From NCBI GenBank assembly GCA_003971905.1, contig RSEE01000036.1:62001-126000 (forward strand): a DNA stretch of 64,000 bases, in the 5' to 3' direction. The notes below the pieces were generated by a model that saw only the letters and a program-made list of their open reading frames with translations, had not been told where the DNA came from and ran no database searches. Origin of the DNA: Moniliella sp. 'wahieum'. Taxonomy: Eukaryota; Basidiomycota; Moniliellomycetes; Moniliellales; Moniliellaceae. A program made the translations under genes and the position numbers. Positions 31,923 through 43,831 of this stretch are shown in pieces (the stretch's first letter is position 1; each line of letters opens with the position of its first letter).

Positions 31923-33539
31923 ATGGCCGCCCCGTCCCCACTGGGTAACCTAACGACGATCATCAAGCGCCTTGAGGCCGCCACCTCTCGTCTCGAGGAC
32001 CTGGCTGAGGCCCAGCAGGCTGCTGGCGCCCCCACGGCGCCGTTGCCCTCGGTGGCCCCCGCTGTTCCGGCTGTTGCCGCCGGCGCAGTTGCCGGGGCTG
32101 CTGGAGCAGCGGCTGGCTCTGGAGGTGCCCTCGCCCCTCCTCCTCCTCCTCCACCGCCCCCCCTCCTGCGGCTGAACCTGCTGCGCCCGCTCAGCCCGAG
32201 GAGCCCAAGGTGGTGGAAGCGTTTGACGAAGCAGTCAACGAGCCGCTGGCCAAGTTTGTGGAGCTGAGCAACCAGATCGGTGGACTGGTGGCTGATCAAG
32301 CGCGTGACTTTGCCAAGACGTTTGAGGCGCAGCGTGCGCTTATCTGGACTGCTGCAGAGAGCAAGAAGCCAGCGGAGGGATTTGCGACGCCTGGGAGCCA
32401 AGAGTTGCTCAAGCCGTTGCAGGACGCCGTGATGGCCACCACCGAGGTACGCGAGAAGAACCGTGCGGAGCGCAAACTGTTCAACCACCTCTCTGCCGTT
32501 TCGGAAGGCGTGCCCGCTGTGGGTTGGGTAGCGGTCGAGCCCAAGCCTGCTCCGTTTGTAGGCGAAATGAAGGACGCGGCGCAGTTTTACTCCAACCGTG
32601 TGATCAAGGAGTTTAAGGACGTGGACAAGACCCATGTTGAATGGACCCGGGCACTAGCGGCGCTTCTTACCGCACTTCAGGCGTACGTCAAGCAGTACCA
32701 CACTACGGGGTTGGTGTGGAACCCTAAGGGTGGTGATGCGCTCTCGTTTAAAGTGCCCGGGGCTGCTGCCGGGGCGACTGCTGCTCCCCCTGCGCCTCCT
32801 GCGCCCCCTGCCCCGCCTGGTGCCCCTGTGCCTCCTCCTCCTCCTCCCGTTGCCGCATCTGCCCCTGCAGGCAGCATGGATGCTGTCTTTGCGCAGTTGA
32901 ACCAGGGCGAGGGGATCACCAAGGCGCTCAAGAAGGTGGACGAATCGCAGAAGACCCACAAGAACCCCGAGTTGCGCGGCCATACGGACAGTTCGAACCC
33001 GCATGCAACTGCATCTGCGCGGCCCAAGGTGCCGTCGAAGCCGGCCTCGTTGCGGGCTAAGAAGCCACCCGTCTTGGCTCTGGAGGGCAACAAGTGGATC
33101 GTGGAGAACCAAGAGAACGAGCGGAACATTGTCATCAAGGACACCGAGTTGGGCCACACGATCAATATCTTCCATTGCACCTCGACCACCGTCCAGGTCA
33201 AGGGCAAGGTGAACCAAATCAACATTGTGGGGTACTAAGCTCTCGCTCGTATTTGATTCGGTAGTGGCTTCGGTTGACATTACTCGCTCGCCTTCGTTTG
33301 AGGTGCAGGTGACGGGCAAAGTGCCTACCATTCTCCTGGACGGGTGCGACTCGGGCCAGGTTTACCTCTCGGCAGAATCGCTCGACGTGGACATTGTTAC
33401 GGCCAAGTGCTCGGCCATCAACGTCTCGGTCCCCAAGGAAGGATCGGACGAGTTCACAGAGCTTGCCCTGCCGGAACAGATGAAGCACACCTTCCCCGGT
33501 GGCAAGCTCCAGACGGAGATTGTGGCGCATGCTGGCTGA
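31923..33539 (+). CDS. SRV2: Adenylyl cyclase-associated protein (CAP/SRV2)
   Basis: CAP recycles actin by helping cofilin disassemble filaments and by exchanging nucleotide on G-actin. In many fungi it also binds adenylyl cyclase. The N-terminal helix (LTTIIKRLEAATSRLEDLA) is the cyclase-binding RLE/RLE motif region. It is followed by an Ala/Pro linker with a poly-Pro run. The helical folded domain covers VEAFDEAVNEPLAKFVELSN to AYVKQYHTTGLVW. A second poly-Pro (profilin/SH3) linker follows, then a WH2-like region (GITKALKKVDESQKTHKNP) and the beta-helical CARP domain (KWIVENQENERNIVI, VQVKGKVNQINIVG, SVPKEGSDEFTELALPEQ). The length of about 538 codons matches the family. Two indels were found: one in the C7 run near 32160 and a missing two bases near 33233 (INIVG then TKLSLVFDS). 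The start context CACCATGGCC is strong. Confidence 0.93.
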
Positions 33540-34059
33540 ACTTTAATTTGAAGGTCGAAGGTTGAAGGTTGACGCCTCGTTCCCTGCTTACCACCAATGT
33601 ATGTATCCTGCTATATCACCACAATGCACTCGACCTAGCCCTTCACTTCCCGCCCCCCCGTGTCCCCCAACTTGAGGTAGTAATGGTGGAACGCCTGGCC
33701 TGTGCACTGTCACACAGCCCCAGCCAGGCAGCTGGTGCGTTGCCTCACTTTACATGTACAACCTATGGCAAAACAATGCCTTGACTCTACCACGTTTTGC
33801 TCTCTGGCCTTCTTGATGCATTGCAAAGAGCTGCCAGATCCCTTGGGTGTTTGGATTGGCTCAACTAGTACTGACTATCAAGTTCCCCGGGGGGAAATGT
33901 CTACTTAGCCCGGTTTCCAGGCGTGATACCATGCGCAGTTGGCCTCCGGATGAGGCATGCGATGCAGTCCATCTTTTGCGTGGTAACTTGGCTATCATTC
34001 CCACCAACATCAATATACTAGCATACACCAGGTATAACCCATCAGTCCATGAAACCCCA
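33540..34059. other. Convergent 3' spacer between CAP and the sirtuin
   Basis: 520 bp between two stop codons on facing strands. It should hold both 3' UTRs. No gene, tRNA or repeat was recognised. Confidence 0.45.
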
Positions 34060-35371
34060 TTAGCTCTTGGCAAGCGGTGGCCTCGAGGGGTCCTTGGACG
34101 CCTCATTGGGCGATGCCGCGGTAGACTGATCGTGTTCGGAAGTAGGCAAGGGCGAACTGGAGCGGGAAGTGGGGGGGGAAGGGCTGCTGGCGTTATTCCT
34201 ATCGGACGCAGAACCAATGTGGAGTCCAGCCAGGCTCTCAAGCAGGCCCTCAGCCTCCACATTTTCCTCGATAGGCAGTGGCAGTGGCACCTCTGAAGTG
34301 CTCTTAGAGAGGTCTTTGTCCGTGGCAGCTTCTACCGCGCCAGCTGCGGTATCTTGGGCCGTTTCCCCAGCCTCGTCCTCCGCTGAGGGCGTTGGCACCA
34401 GAGGGTCCGTAACAAGGCCCACATCTGCCGCAGCCTTCGCTGCGGCCTGTCCTGCCGAGGGTGGGGGGTGGCGGCATCTGCACGGCTCTCGTGCCGATGT
34501 AGGTTGGCAGCATGAATCCTATCCAGGTCTTGTTCCCAGCCAAGCAACTTGGTCAACTGCCGAACCACATCATCGCAGCTTCCCAACAACGCCACGTCGT
34601 TCCCGCGCCCGGTGGAACGGAAACGGAACTTGTTCCCAGCTGGGTATAGGTCTCTGTTAATGAGAACTGAGGTGGCTCCTTTTTTGGCAGAGTAGATCAG
34701 GCTTCCAAACGGGTCGACCACCAGGCTGGTACCCAAAACGAGGATAATATCGGCGCGCTCGACATCGTCCATGTGATCAAAGAATCGGGCGGGCAATCCT
34801 TCTCCGAAAAAGACAATGTCGGGTTTTACCAAGCCTGCCTCGCCGCGCGCTTTGAGGGCGGAGCAGGAGGGGCTTTCGCAGCGCGCAACCGTGCCGCGGA
34901 GAACGTGTGCCTTGACCCGTGCCGCGTCGGCGAGGGAGCGACAGGCAATGCAGCTGGCAGTGGCAAAGGAACCATGCGCCTCGACCAGCTTGTCTTCCGG
35001 CACGCCGGCCGCCCGCTCCAGACCATCGATGTTCTGTGTGAGGAGGGTGAGGAGGCGCTGCTTGTGGTGGAGAAGGGCGTAGAAACTGTGGGTCAGGGTG
35101 GGGGGGTAATTGACGCCGGGCCAGAGGTCGCGGGCCAGAGTGAAGAATGGCTGTGGCCGCTCTTCAAAATACTCGAGATCGAATACAGCCTCTGGATAGG
35201 GAAGGTCGTACGCAGCCAAATTGGCATAGAGCCCAGTCCCGGGGCTGCGGAAGTCGGGAATGCCGGCCGAGGTAGAGGTGCCGGCGCCGGCAAGGACAAC
35301 GACGCGCTTCTTGGGGTCGCGGAGGAGGGCGGCGACGTGCTCCAAGTCGGCAGGAGAGGTGATGGCGGCAT
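34060..35371 (-). CDS. Class I sirtuin (HST2/SIRT2-like NAD-dependent deacylase)
   Basis: The protein removes acetyl or acyl groups from lysine using NAD. Read on the minus strand, the catalytic core is complete: GAGTSTSAGIPDFRSPGTGL (NAD loop), TQNIDGLE, EAHGSF (catalytic His), zinc ligands CIAC and CESPSC, then VKPDIVFFGEGLP, LGTSLVVDPFG and LINRD. The spacing, the short N-terminus and LPYPEAVFDLEYFEERPQPF point to the cytosolic HST2/SIRT2 branch. The core runs without interruption from 35345 to about 34470. A frame change then leads to an acidic Ser-rich tail (STSEVPLPLPIEENVEAEGL) ending at 34060. The true start is uncertain: no ATG lies in frame just upstream of the core, and the nearest ATG (35371) is off by one base, so an indel or small upstream intron is likely. 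Confidence 0.9.
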
Positions 35372-36203
35372 GGGGCGGAGCAGGCGCTGGACCCGCCGGG
35401 CGAAGGGGATGTGGGGGCGAGGAAGGGATGGTGGCGGTGTGGCGGTGTGGCGGTGTGGTGGTTCTGAAGCGGGGGGGGGGGGGATGGAGGTGGTGGAGGT
35501 GGGAGGGGTGAAAAAAAAATGACGGTGCGGTGGCGGAATGGGACGGGCGGAATAGGGTGTGACGTGCGCTTATCGGGTGGAGCCAAGACTGTGCTGGGGA
35601 TGAAGCGACGGGTGGAATAGCGAAATTAATGGGAATGCCGGTGCTGGTTCGGCGGCGGGAGGCTGCTGCTGAGGCGCTGACGTACCTGCGCTGAGTCAGT
35701 CATAAGATCCGGGCCTGTCCGATGCCTCGTGGCACGGGCGCCCGAGCATCTAAGTGTGCTTACGTGGGACACAGCCTCGCTGCTGGGTGGTGCTGTGATG
35801 CATGATGCATGCGTGCAATGATCAGGTCGATTGCCGGATCGAGTAGGTCTTTTGAATGGCAGGTCTTAGGCCTGCCTTGGGCCGTGGGCCTTAGGCCCGA
35901 TTAGATCGGGTAGCCGGCTTGCTCGCACTATACTGCCGAACCATGCCGACTCTCGCCGTGCCCCCCACTAGCCACTAGCCACTAGCCGCTATCCACTCAG
36001 CACCGGCGCCCGCAGCCGGGATGCGGCAGGAGGGCTCAGTCAATAACCCCACGTGCTCAGCTTGCTCGTCTTGCACTCAGCCTCTCAGCGCAACGTTCGT
36101 ATCCTTCTCAGCAGGCTTCGCTTGCCTCGCCGCCTATTTCGAGCCCATCCCCCCCCCCGCTCCTTCGCCTCTCCCCCTCACCTGCCCTCGCACCCCCCCC
36201 GCC
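35372..36203. promoter_or_regulatory. Divergent promoter region, sirtuin and ceramidase
   Basis: This 830-bp spacer lies between start codons on opposite strands. A G-run of about 14 (35471-35484) and an A-run (35512-35519) lie close to the sirtuin start. TGATGCATGATGCATGC (about 35798-35814) is a double NsiI-type palindrome. CT/CCCC-rich DNA (about 36140-36200) precedes the ceramidase ATG. No gene recognised within. Confidence 0.45.
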
Positions 36204-37382
36204 ATGGCCTTCATCGCTCGCGACGATCCCCTGCCCCGCGGTGCTTGGGGTGACATCACATGGTGAGCTTCATCCCCCTCCCCACTCCACCCGCTGCCGG
36301 CCACTGCTGACTGTGTAGCACGCTGTACTGGTGCGAGGAGAAGTACCAATGGTCCCGCTGGATCGCCGAGCCAGCCAACACTCTGAGTAGTATGATCTTC
36401 ATCTACCTAGCGTTGTACGGGGCGCGCCAGGTACTCAGAAACCAGATGCAATCGCGCTTCCTCGTGTGTTCCATAGGTACGTCCCCCTCCCCCCCCCTCC
36501 TTTTCTTTGCCGGTGTATTTGTGTTCTGACCACTCCCAGCGCTCGGGATCGTCGGTCTGGGCTCGGTTGCATTCCATGGTTCACTCAAGTACAGTGCCCA
36601 GCTTATGGATGTACGCATCATTCCTCCATGTGTACTTGGCGCGATATCGACTGACGACCATCTTAGGAAATCCCAATGATCTGGGCTGCGAGCGGGTTTG
36701 CCTATTCGGCATACGAAACCAGCCCCACCAAACCCTACCATCCCATCCTGTTGCCTGCCATCTTTATCGGGACCTCGGTTGTCATCCCATTGGCATACGT
36801 GGTTCTCAACAACCCCGTCTTCCACCAAACTGGTACGTCCCAATTCCATCTCCCCGTCTATCATTTCGCTGGTATCACAGTATGGTTCGTGCGCGCACTA
36901 ACCAGGGGCGTCATGCAGCGTATGCGGCTTTACTCCTTTCGGCGGCGGGGCGGGTTCTGTGGCTGCTGTACAGCTCCCGCTCCCCCATGGACCGACACAA
37001 GGTGATTGGAGCGCACCATGTACGCATTGCGCGCAAACTGCTCTTTCTCGGCACGACCGTCTTTCTTCTTGGGTTCCTCATTTGGAACCTAGAGAATGTT
37101 TTTTGTCAACGGCTGCGTGATGCGCGTAACCATCTGCGTGCTCACCATCTTTCCTACCTTGCTCTGTTCCTGCAGGGACACGCCGTCTGGCACTTTTGCA
37201 CTGCCGTCGGTGCATGGCTCCTGGTGCTCAGCCTCGCCCTCGTGGTCGAATCCATCAAACAGGGACCCGAGATCTGGCGCATCGGTCCCTCGGTCTACGG
37301 TGGTGGTTGGATCTTCCCTTGCCTGTATCGCGTTCCCAAAAAGAAGGATACCGAGATCGCATCTGCCAAAAGCACGCAGTGA
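36204..37382 (+). CDS. Alkaline ceramidase (YPC1/YDC1/ACER family)
   Basis: This ER or Golgi multi-span hydrolase splits ceramide into sphingoid base and fatty acid. Five exons (36204-36262, 36319-36476, 36540-36610, 36667-36832, 36919-37382) splice into a single unbroken 305-residue frame with standard introns of 56-86 bp. Family motifs are visible: DITCTLYWCEEKYQWS, AEPANTLSSMIF, SVAFHGSLKYSAQLMDEIPM (catalytic Ser, zinc-binding His and Asp), and late LQGHAVWHFCTAVGAW with the paired His of the zinc site. Seven hydrophobic helices alternate with short loops, as in human ACER3. The C-terminus KKKDTEIASAKSTQ is basic; KKK near the end resembles an ER-retrieval signal but is not in the canonical position. 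No indels found. Confidence 0.92.
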
Positions 37383-37972
37383 CACAGACATGACCGTTGG
37401 TTGGCTTGCTAATCGAATCTCATCTGTTTTTTTTACACATCGAACGTACCATGATGTCGGTCACTTTTTCGTGTACAGTCGGGGAAAGAACACGGACACA
37501 CTTGATGGATCTTTGATCAACAAGGTGTACGTCATGTGAACTATGCGCGATGGCCGTGGGTACTGTGCGAGTGGGGTATAACCGGCAATACCATGAACAT
37601 CTTTATCCACTTCTGCAGTGAGGCTCAGTAGAGAATAGCAAAGCAAAGATTAGATCTTACATACTTAGTACGCCTCAATGTACTGATGCCAAACTATCAT
37701 GACCAGAGTAATGCGTCCTTGGGATGTGCCGAACGAGGCAATTTTATTCAATGGCGCAGAATGATGGCCAATGAGATCGATGAGGTGATGATGGCTTCAG
37801 CTCATTGAACCTGGTCCCCGACACCCGGCTTCATCCAACCCTGAGCGTCAACGATACTGCTAGGGCCGACGAGAAAGATCGGAAGACCGGACACCGATTA
37901 TGGGCTCAAGTGACGATCGGCTCACCGGCTGCCAGGATCAAGACAACAGCAAGGTCCCCGCTTTCTTTCACG
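37383..37972. other. Convergent 3' spacer between ceramidase and MSS4
   Basis: 590 bp of AT-richer DNA between two facing stop codons. No gene or repeat recognised; it should hold the two 3' UTRs. Confidence 0.45.
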
Positions 37973-38599
37973 TCACGCCGCAGGATAACGCACCCTGTCA
38001 ATGGCAACGAGAAAGTCTTGTCTTGGGGGGCGCTGATGCTTCTCTGTGGATGGAAGTGCCGCATTCGAGTGGGCATCAATGGTTTGGCTCACACTGTGGG
38101 CGAGCCCACCAGCACGCATCTCATGTGGGAGGAGGACATATCCCAACGGCCCGCATTCGCACGCCCCGCAAATCAGGTACTTGGCCTCCTCCGACCCGTA
38201 CGGAACATCCTTGCTGAACCCCACGTTGTCAAATGCTAATGGCGACGACAGACTCCAAAACGCTGAATCCGAGGCGGAGGGCAAAGGCGTTGTTGCGCCT
38301 GGCAGAGCGGCAGCAGGAAGGGCAAGCGGCCCAGGTGGGCGCAGGGCGTACTGCGCCGCTGATCTGCGGAACACCTTCACCCCACAGCCCTCACGGGGAC
38401 AGTAAATGTCATGCTTGTTGTTGCCTGCCTCGTCCGAAAGGTACGCACGCAGTACCTCCTGCTCTACCTCGGTGGCAGACGCCGTCGGTGGGCCGTCAGA
38501 ACGGGAGGAAAGCGCCCGGTCCCGCACTTGGCCCCAGGAGAGCGTCTCCACTTTGGCGCCCGAGTTTTGGAGCAGACTCAATAGGTCGGGCATGGACAT
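37973..38599 (-). CDS. DSS4: MSS4/DSS4-like Rab-binding zinc protein
   Basis: Mss4/Dss4 binds nucleotide-free Rab GTPases (Sec4 and Ypt1 in yeast) and acts as a slow exchange factor or chaperone in exocytosis. This single-exon frame encodes 208 residues. It has the Mss4 zinc site in two halves, IYCPREGCGVKV and YLICGACECGPLG, and the Rab-facing block LAFDNVGFSKDV between them. It ends with DFLVAIDRVRY, the terminal strand of the fold. The N-terminal 60 residues (LLSLLQNSGAKVETLSWG) are extra compared with mammalian Mss4 and may form an amphipathic helix. No frameshift is needed. It faces the ceramidase gene tail to tail. Confidence 0.85.
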   Translation of the reverse strand: MSMPDLLSLLQNSGAKVETLSWGQVRDRALSSRSDGPPTASATEVEQEVLRAYLSDEAGNNKHDIYCPREGCGVKVFRRSAAQYALRPPGPLALPAAALPGATTPLPSASDSAFWSLSSPLAFDNVGFSKDVPYGSEEAKYLICGACECGPLGYVLLPHEMRAGGLAHSVSQTIDAHSNAALPSTEKHQRPPRQDFLVAIDRVRYPAA

Positions 38600-40353
38600 G
38601 GTGGCGGACGACCGTGGAAGGGTGGGGGCCGGTGTGGAGCGCTTGTTGGTTGGTACGCGTCGGCCGGCGATGCACGATGCGCTGTGCCGGTTTAAGAGCT
38701 TCAGCTGCCCTACGCTGTGCTCCCGCTTGCACGCTCTAGCAGTGTGGCGGAATGGAGCATACTTCCGCCCGGGGTAAATCAGCTGCCTTTGATCGGTAGC
38801 TTGGCACTATCTGCAGGAGAGTGTATGAAAATTGGGGAAATGGAGGGGACGTAGGATTTCGGGGCCCAGCACCCAGCGCCCAGTTGGTGACGCCGATGAC
38901 GACCATAGAGACAGGCTTCAAGCAAGTCGAGAACAGGTGAAAAGGGCAGACATCCCCAGAGACTGGGGGCAACGTATGCGCTGAGGTATATTGAGGTCGA
39001 GCGGGACTGAGAGAGGTATATTGAGGTCGAGCGGCACTGAGGGGCCTAGTGAAAACTAAGATGAGCATGGGACGGGAGGATATTGGGTATCCATCCAACA
39101 CAGGCAACGGACCAGAGCACTGATGCATCCCTTCACAAGCCCCGTTGAGCAAAGATAGAGAAAGAAAGGGATATCCGGGCAGCAGCGCTGGTGGAAGAAG
39201 ATGATGCCGAGGCGGGGGGCGCGGTAGCGGGACGTGCTTCTTCCGACCTCCAAAAACAGCATGAGACACGGTGCCGTTCTCCAGTGGCGCCTGACGGACG
39301 ACGGGGCGCCCCTGAACGGTCCGGTGAAGCGTTCTGTTGTGTATTTTTGACCAGCACCTTCCACTGCCGTTGGAGACGTTGGCTCACTCCCTCCCGATCG
39401 TACGGATGGGGTGGGCCAGCGATCACTCGCTCTTCCCACGAAGGGACGAAAGTGACATCCTGGTCAAAGGCATGCGGGGGGCGAGGTGTGGCCAAGGGTG
39501 TCAATTATATGCCACTCGACTCGGGATGATGAGATGAGTATAGGCGTGCATCATATCAGTTTTTGTTTTTACCGAGCCGCGAAGATTATATGATCTTCAA
39601 CCTATATCAGCGCTAGCAGCCCGTAGCACCTATCAGTACCAGTAGCCAAAGGATGCGGGTGCACGCGTATATGATGCACATCGTGCCAAGGCGGGCTGGG
39701 ACCAAGCTTAGTGCCCGCCGGTGCCTTCTGCTTCAGGAGTTGGGCAAGAACCCCATTCGTCGGGAGCTTGCTGCGCTTGTCGTGGCCAGAGGCAGAAGGT
39801 GGGAGAGCGGAGGCCAGTGTAGTGGCAAAGCGCAAAGCCGCCAGGCTATCGATTACCACGAGGGGCAGGTGCCAGTGGGGCCAGCACTCGAGTACTCAGT
39901 GGGGGTCTCCTCAGCCTCATGGATCATCATGCATCACGCGTCATGCATCACGTGCGCTGGGCGGAAGGGGCGTTGCGTGGAGGTCCGTGCACAGCTCCAC
40001 ATGCCCCGCGGCGCACAAGGGCGTAGAAGCAGGCCGAAGCGATGGAGCCAAGGCGGGGGGAAGTGTGTGCGCCATCCCCCCAATTGTCACCCGTCATAGG
40101 CTGCCGTCCATGCAGCAGCCATCCTTCCTCGCACGGGGGGAGTGTGCGTGGCGCTCAGACCAACTGACGCACGAGCGCGCCTCCCGAGTGTTCGATCATC
40201 GATCATCGATCATCAATCGGCGTGAGGCCGTCGGTCGCGTCAGTCAGTACGTCAGTACGTCAGTACGACGCCCGACTTCGTGCCCGCCTTGTTGGGGCGT
40301 TTTCTTCTCATAGGGTTGCGCACGGCCTTCTGCACCGCCTCCAAGGCCAGGGC
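38600..40353. other. 1.75-kb region without a recognised gene
   Basis: Between MSS4 and cyclophilin. Minus-strand open frames at about 39130-39500 (FVPSWEERVIAGPPHPYDRE) look slightly protein-like but match nothing I know and lack a convincing ATG. A repeated GAGAGGTATATTGAGGTCGAGC unit occurs twice (about 38981-39002 and 39010-39031). TCGATCATCGATCATCGATC lies at about 40193-40212 and GTCAGTACGTCAGTACGTCAGTACG at about 40241-40265. Confidence 0.4.
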
Positions 40354-40492
40354 TTAAATAGCCCCGCTGCTTCGTACTTTCCAACATTTTTACCCCCATC
40401 CGAGTCTACTCCACTCCACTCTGCTCGTACGTGATCCCTCAGGCATCCCTCCCACAACGAAGCGCGAATGTGCTGACTCTGCTTCACAGACC
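40354..40492 (+). promoter_or_regulatory. Cyclophilin core promoter and 5'-UTR intron
   Basis: TTAAATA at 40354-40360 is a TATA-like element 133 bp before the ATG. A CT-rich stretch (CGAGTCTACTCCACTCCACTC) follows and probably holds the transcription start. GTACGT at 40427 and TGCTGAC...TTCACAG ending at 40489 define a likely 63-bp intron in the 5' UTR, three bases before the start codon. No upstream ATG is present in the leader exon. A TATA box plus 5' intron is typical of highly expressed fungal genes. Confidence 0.55.
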
Positions 40493-40981
40493 ATGTCCAA
40501 GGTCTTTTTCGACATCTCCCGCAATGGTTCGCCCCTCGGCCGTGTTGTCTTCCAGCTGTACGATGCTGACGTGCCCAAGACGGCCAAGAACTTCCTCGAG
40601 CTGAGCACGGGGTCCAACGGCTACGGTTACGCTGGCTCGACCTTCCACCGTGTCATTCCCCAGTTCATGCTGCAGGGTGGTGACTTCACTGCTGGCAACG
40701 GCACGGGCGGCAAGTCGATCTACGGCTCCAAGTTCCCCGACGAGAACTTCAAGTTCAAGCACACCAAGCCTGGCCTCCTCTCGATGGCCAACGCTGGCCC
40801 CAACACGAACGGCTCCCAGTTCTTCATCACCACTGTTCCTACCCCCTGGCTCGATGGCAAGCACGTCGTGTTCGGTGAGGTGATTGAGGGCTTTGATGTT
40901 GTCAAGAAGGTTGAGTCGTACGGCTCGGGCTCGGGCAAGACCAACGGCACCATCAAGATTGACCAGTCGGGTGCTCTCTAA
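40493..40981 (+). CDS. CPR1: Cyclophilin A (peptidyl-prolyl cis-trans isomerase)
   Basis: Cytosolic cyclophilin catalyses proline isomerisation and is the receptor of cyclosporin A. The uninterrupted 162-residue frame is the full length of a single-domain cyclophilin. Catalytic and drug-binding residues are all visible: [15 protein letters not shown] (active-site Arg, Phe, Met, Gln), [30 protein letters not shown] (the cyclosporin-contact Trp and the late His). There is no signal peptide or organelle signal, so it should be cytosolic or nuclear. Codon use is strongly biased to C/G-ending codons (CTC, AAG, GGC), as expected for high expression. No intron interrupts the CDS and no indel was found. 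Confidence 0.97.
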   Translation: MSKVFFDISRNGSPLGRVVFQLYDADVPKTAKNFLELSTGSNGYGYAGSTFHRVIPQFMLQGGDFTAGNGTGGKSIYGSKFPDENFKFKHTKPGLLSMANAGPNTNGSQFFITTVPTPWLDGKHVVFGEVIEGFDVVKKVESYGSGSGKTNGTIKIDQSGAL

Positions 40982-42851
40982 GCATTACACGCCCAATCCA
41001 TTGATGTTTCCCCGTTGACCATGTCCCCTATGAGAAGCAGGTTGAGATAGCAGTATAGTGAGGGTCTACGCTACGTTTTATTGTCTTGCCCTCTGTGTAA
41101 AGCCCCTGCATCCATCCGGTTTATATTTGTCCGATCTTTTCAGTACAAAGCAGTCCTGTGTAAGGCTTTGGCCAGCGGCAGCCGTTATGCATTATGGATC
41201 ATCCTGTCTCTACTATCGACCAACCGCTTAGCCACACGCGGGTCGGTCTACACCTTTGACACCCTTGTATCTTATTCCTTCAAGCTTCACCCTCGACTTC
41301 TCTGTCCTTACGTTACGTTTACAAATGTACCACTTTGTTTTTTGGTTACGCTGCAAGCCGTGGTTGTCTCAGGTAACGCTTGCTATTTAGTTAGGTCTTA
41401 GGCCTTAGGGGTCTCCGTCTCTATGTGCCTGACATGGCATTGATCATGGTAACGGTAAAGCAGCAAATTATTAACCTGTGTAGAGTATCTTGGACCCCTT
41501 CAACGTTGACAACCTATCAACCCACTCTGCTCTGTCTCCTGAGAACCTAAGCTACAGAGTCCGCTCCCAGGTAGCCACCCCACCTACTAGGGGAGATTGG
41601 GTGCTTGTTACTCCAGCGGATATTGGTGGAGTCCTCCCATCCGCGGCCATGCTGAGACTTCTGATACCCCACCCTTTTCTATTGGCCTGATCGAATACAT
41701 TGCCGCCCAACGATCCAACATGGCTGCTGTGCACCCCGCGGGGCCAACGCCGGGCCGACTCGCGACGGAGCGTTAGAAGTAGTGAGGACTGGATCCAACC
41801 ATGTGTGGTCCCTGTAATTTGGGTCAAGGTCGCGTTAGATCGCATCATGCCTACCGACTCGGCCTCCGGCATGCGGGGACTGGAGCTACCGTTCCCCTCG
41901 GCCCTTACCGACGTGCTGCGTACATTACTGCTTCGCATATCCACACCTTCTTTGGCCCACTCAACGTCCAGCACAGTTGCGTGAACGTCAAGTACCGAGT
42001 TGTCCCCAACAGCATTTCGGATGCAGCCACTGTCTTGATCTACATTGGGGTCCTGCACAACAATAACTTGGCTGGGACGTCGGCCGTGCTGGGCTACATG
42101 CTTAACCACTTTGTCAACTCTGTCTCTCCCCACACCGATATCCTGCGACTTGCTGACTCGGCCTTTGCCCAGGACGGGGCGGTCGAGGGCGATAATGTCC
42201 TATCGGCGGACGACATTTTACGGCCAGTACAATCACAGCAATGAACGTGTAGACGGTTCCAGATGGGCTACGAATGATGTTATGATAAGTTGTACCCAGC
42301 ACTGATGTATACTCTTCACCACTAGTCTACAAATGTTTTTGACGACTATTCATGTGAAAACGGACACACGAATATTAGGTCAATGACCTTGGACGCACTC
42401 AAGGGCCGCTCTTCCCTCAAAGAGGGTGGGGTATATGACGGCACGGGTATGTAAATTTAGAACTGAATCCTGGCTCAGTATACCTGTCACTGCCCTTTTG
42501 TTCGGTATTCGCGCTCACAATTTCTCCATCCTTGCCCTAGTCATGCCTACCCTCTTCTACCAACAAATGGTCTCCTTGAGTACTTTTGGTTACTCTCTAC
42601 CTCCCCCCCCAACTCGTACGGTAGCAAGCTGTAAACCAGTTCACGTGACATGGATTATTGGCTTTGTGAGATGGATGAGAATGATGCGTGATGATCGGTG
42701 AGACCTGAGAGTGTGATGCTGATAGCGTAATCCACTGTGGGCTTTTAGCGCCCTCGCTGCTTTGGGTTGCTCAGTTTCGGGATAAAAAAATTTGTTGCGC
42801 CTCTGCCTTGCCTCGCCACACGTCTGCCTTGCCTCTTACCCTACTCCACCT
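40982..42851. other. 1.9-kb AT-richer region, no confident gene
   Basis: Between cyclophilin and TMA23. One plus-strand frame at about 41920-42240 (ITASHIHTFFGPLNVQHSC, SISDAATVLIYIGVLHNNN) is open for about 100 residues and protein-like, but I recognise no family and upstream segments do not join cleanly. It could be the 3' part of a decayed gene. TCTTAGGCCTTAGG (about 41395-41408) is a short direct repeat. Confidence 0.35.
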
Positions 42852-43753
42852 ATGGCGCTCCACCTGGCCAAGCGGCGCCGCCTCGAGTTTGAGGGCGAAG
42901 ACGTATCCGACAGCGGGTCATCCATCAGTGCCATCGCTGCGCGCGGAGTGCACTCCACCCGCTTCAACCCTACTCAATACCTCCAGGGGCACGGATGGCA
43001 GGGACATGGGGTTGCCCTTGATGGGCATGCAGGCAAGGGCCTTCGAAAACCCCTTTCCATCCCTCAAAAGAGGGATAACAAAGGGCTGGGGCAGAACCGC
43101 GACAGGGCGGTGGAGTGGTGGGATTGTCTTTTTGAGGTACGTTGCTTGTATCCATATCCCGAGTTGCCAATAGAGTCCTGACGCACGCATAGGCTCGCGC
43201 CAAAGCACTGGCAAGTGGTTCATCATCCGCCTCTACATCCTTAGCTCCTTCCGGATCAAACACGCCGACCGGGAGTACTCTCTCGCTCCAGGGAATGGCC
43301 AAACGGGAACAAGTTCGACGTCAACTCATGAGCAGCTTCCTTCGTGGCGGGACAATTCAGATGGGCCCTACGCCTCAACAGTTAGCCAAGGAGAAGGAGG
43401 AAGAGAAGGCACGGGCAGCAGCTGCATCTACCGCTTCAAAGGAAACGACATCGAAGGGCGACAAGTCTAAGTCTGACAAGAAGGCCAAGAAAGCGGCCAA
43501 GGCTGCGAAGAAGGAGAAGAAAGAGCGCAAGCGCGCACACAAGGCGGAGAAGAAGAAAAGGAGAGCTGAGAAGGAGGCACGCCGGGCAGCCAAACAAGAA
43601 AAGAAAGCTGCCAAAGAGGCCAAGAAACGAGCGAAAGAAGCAAAACGAGCAGAGAAGGCCGTCAAAGCTTCTAAAAGAGGAGTCAAGGTCCATGAGACCT
43701 CGCTGCTGCTATCAGATGAGATGCATGGAAGACAAGATTGGTACATTGCTTGA
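42852..43753 (+). CDS. TMA23: TMA23/GPATCH4-like G-patch ribosome-biogenesis protein
   Basis: Yeast Tma23 is a nucleolar G-patch protein of ribosome assembly; GPATCH4 is the animal relative. Exons 42852-43136 and 43193-43753 splice through a 56-bp intron (GTACGT...CCTGACGCACGCATAG) into a 281-residue protein. The G-patch lies near residues 34-68: YLQGHGWQGHGVALDGHAGK, then PLSIPQKRDNKGLGQNRD and AVEWWDCLFE, matching the Tma23 order including the WW..LF ending. The second half is an extremely Lys/Ala/Glu-rich charged helix (KKAKKAAKAAKKEKKERKRA), a typical nucleolar localisation and RNA-binding tail. The protein likely stimulates a DEAH helicase through the G-patch, as other members do (inference). 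No indels. Confidence 0.87.
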
Positions 43754-43831
43754 AAGCGATACAAGACCCACGCGTGATATTTCGCGTAGAATTTAGCGAA
43801 GCTGCAATTGAGTTTGAGGTTCTCATCAGCC

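Noticed and set aside
41552-42133. 193-codon minus-strand open frame
   Set aside because: No ATG in a convincing context and no family resemblance. The opposite strand looks at least as protein-like. Left unassigned.
43295-43753. Lys-rich frame as an independent gene starting at MAKREQ
   Set aside because: It splices in frame to the G-patch exon through a consensus 56-bp intron, forming TMA23.
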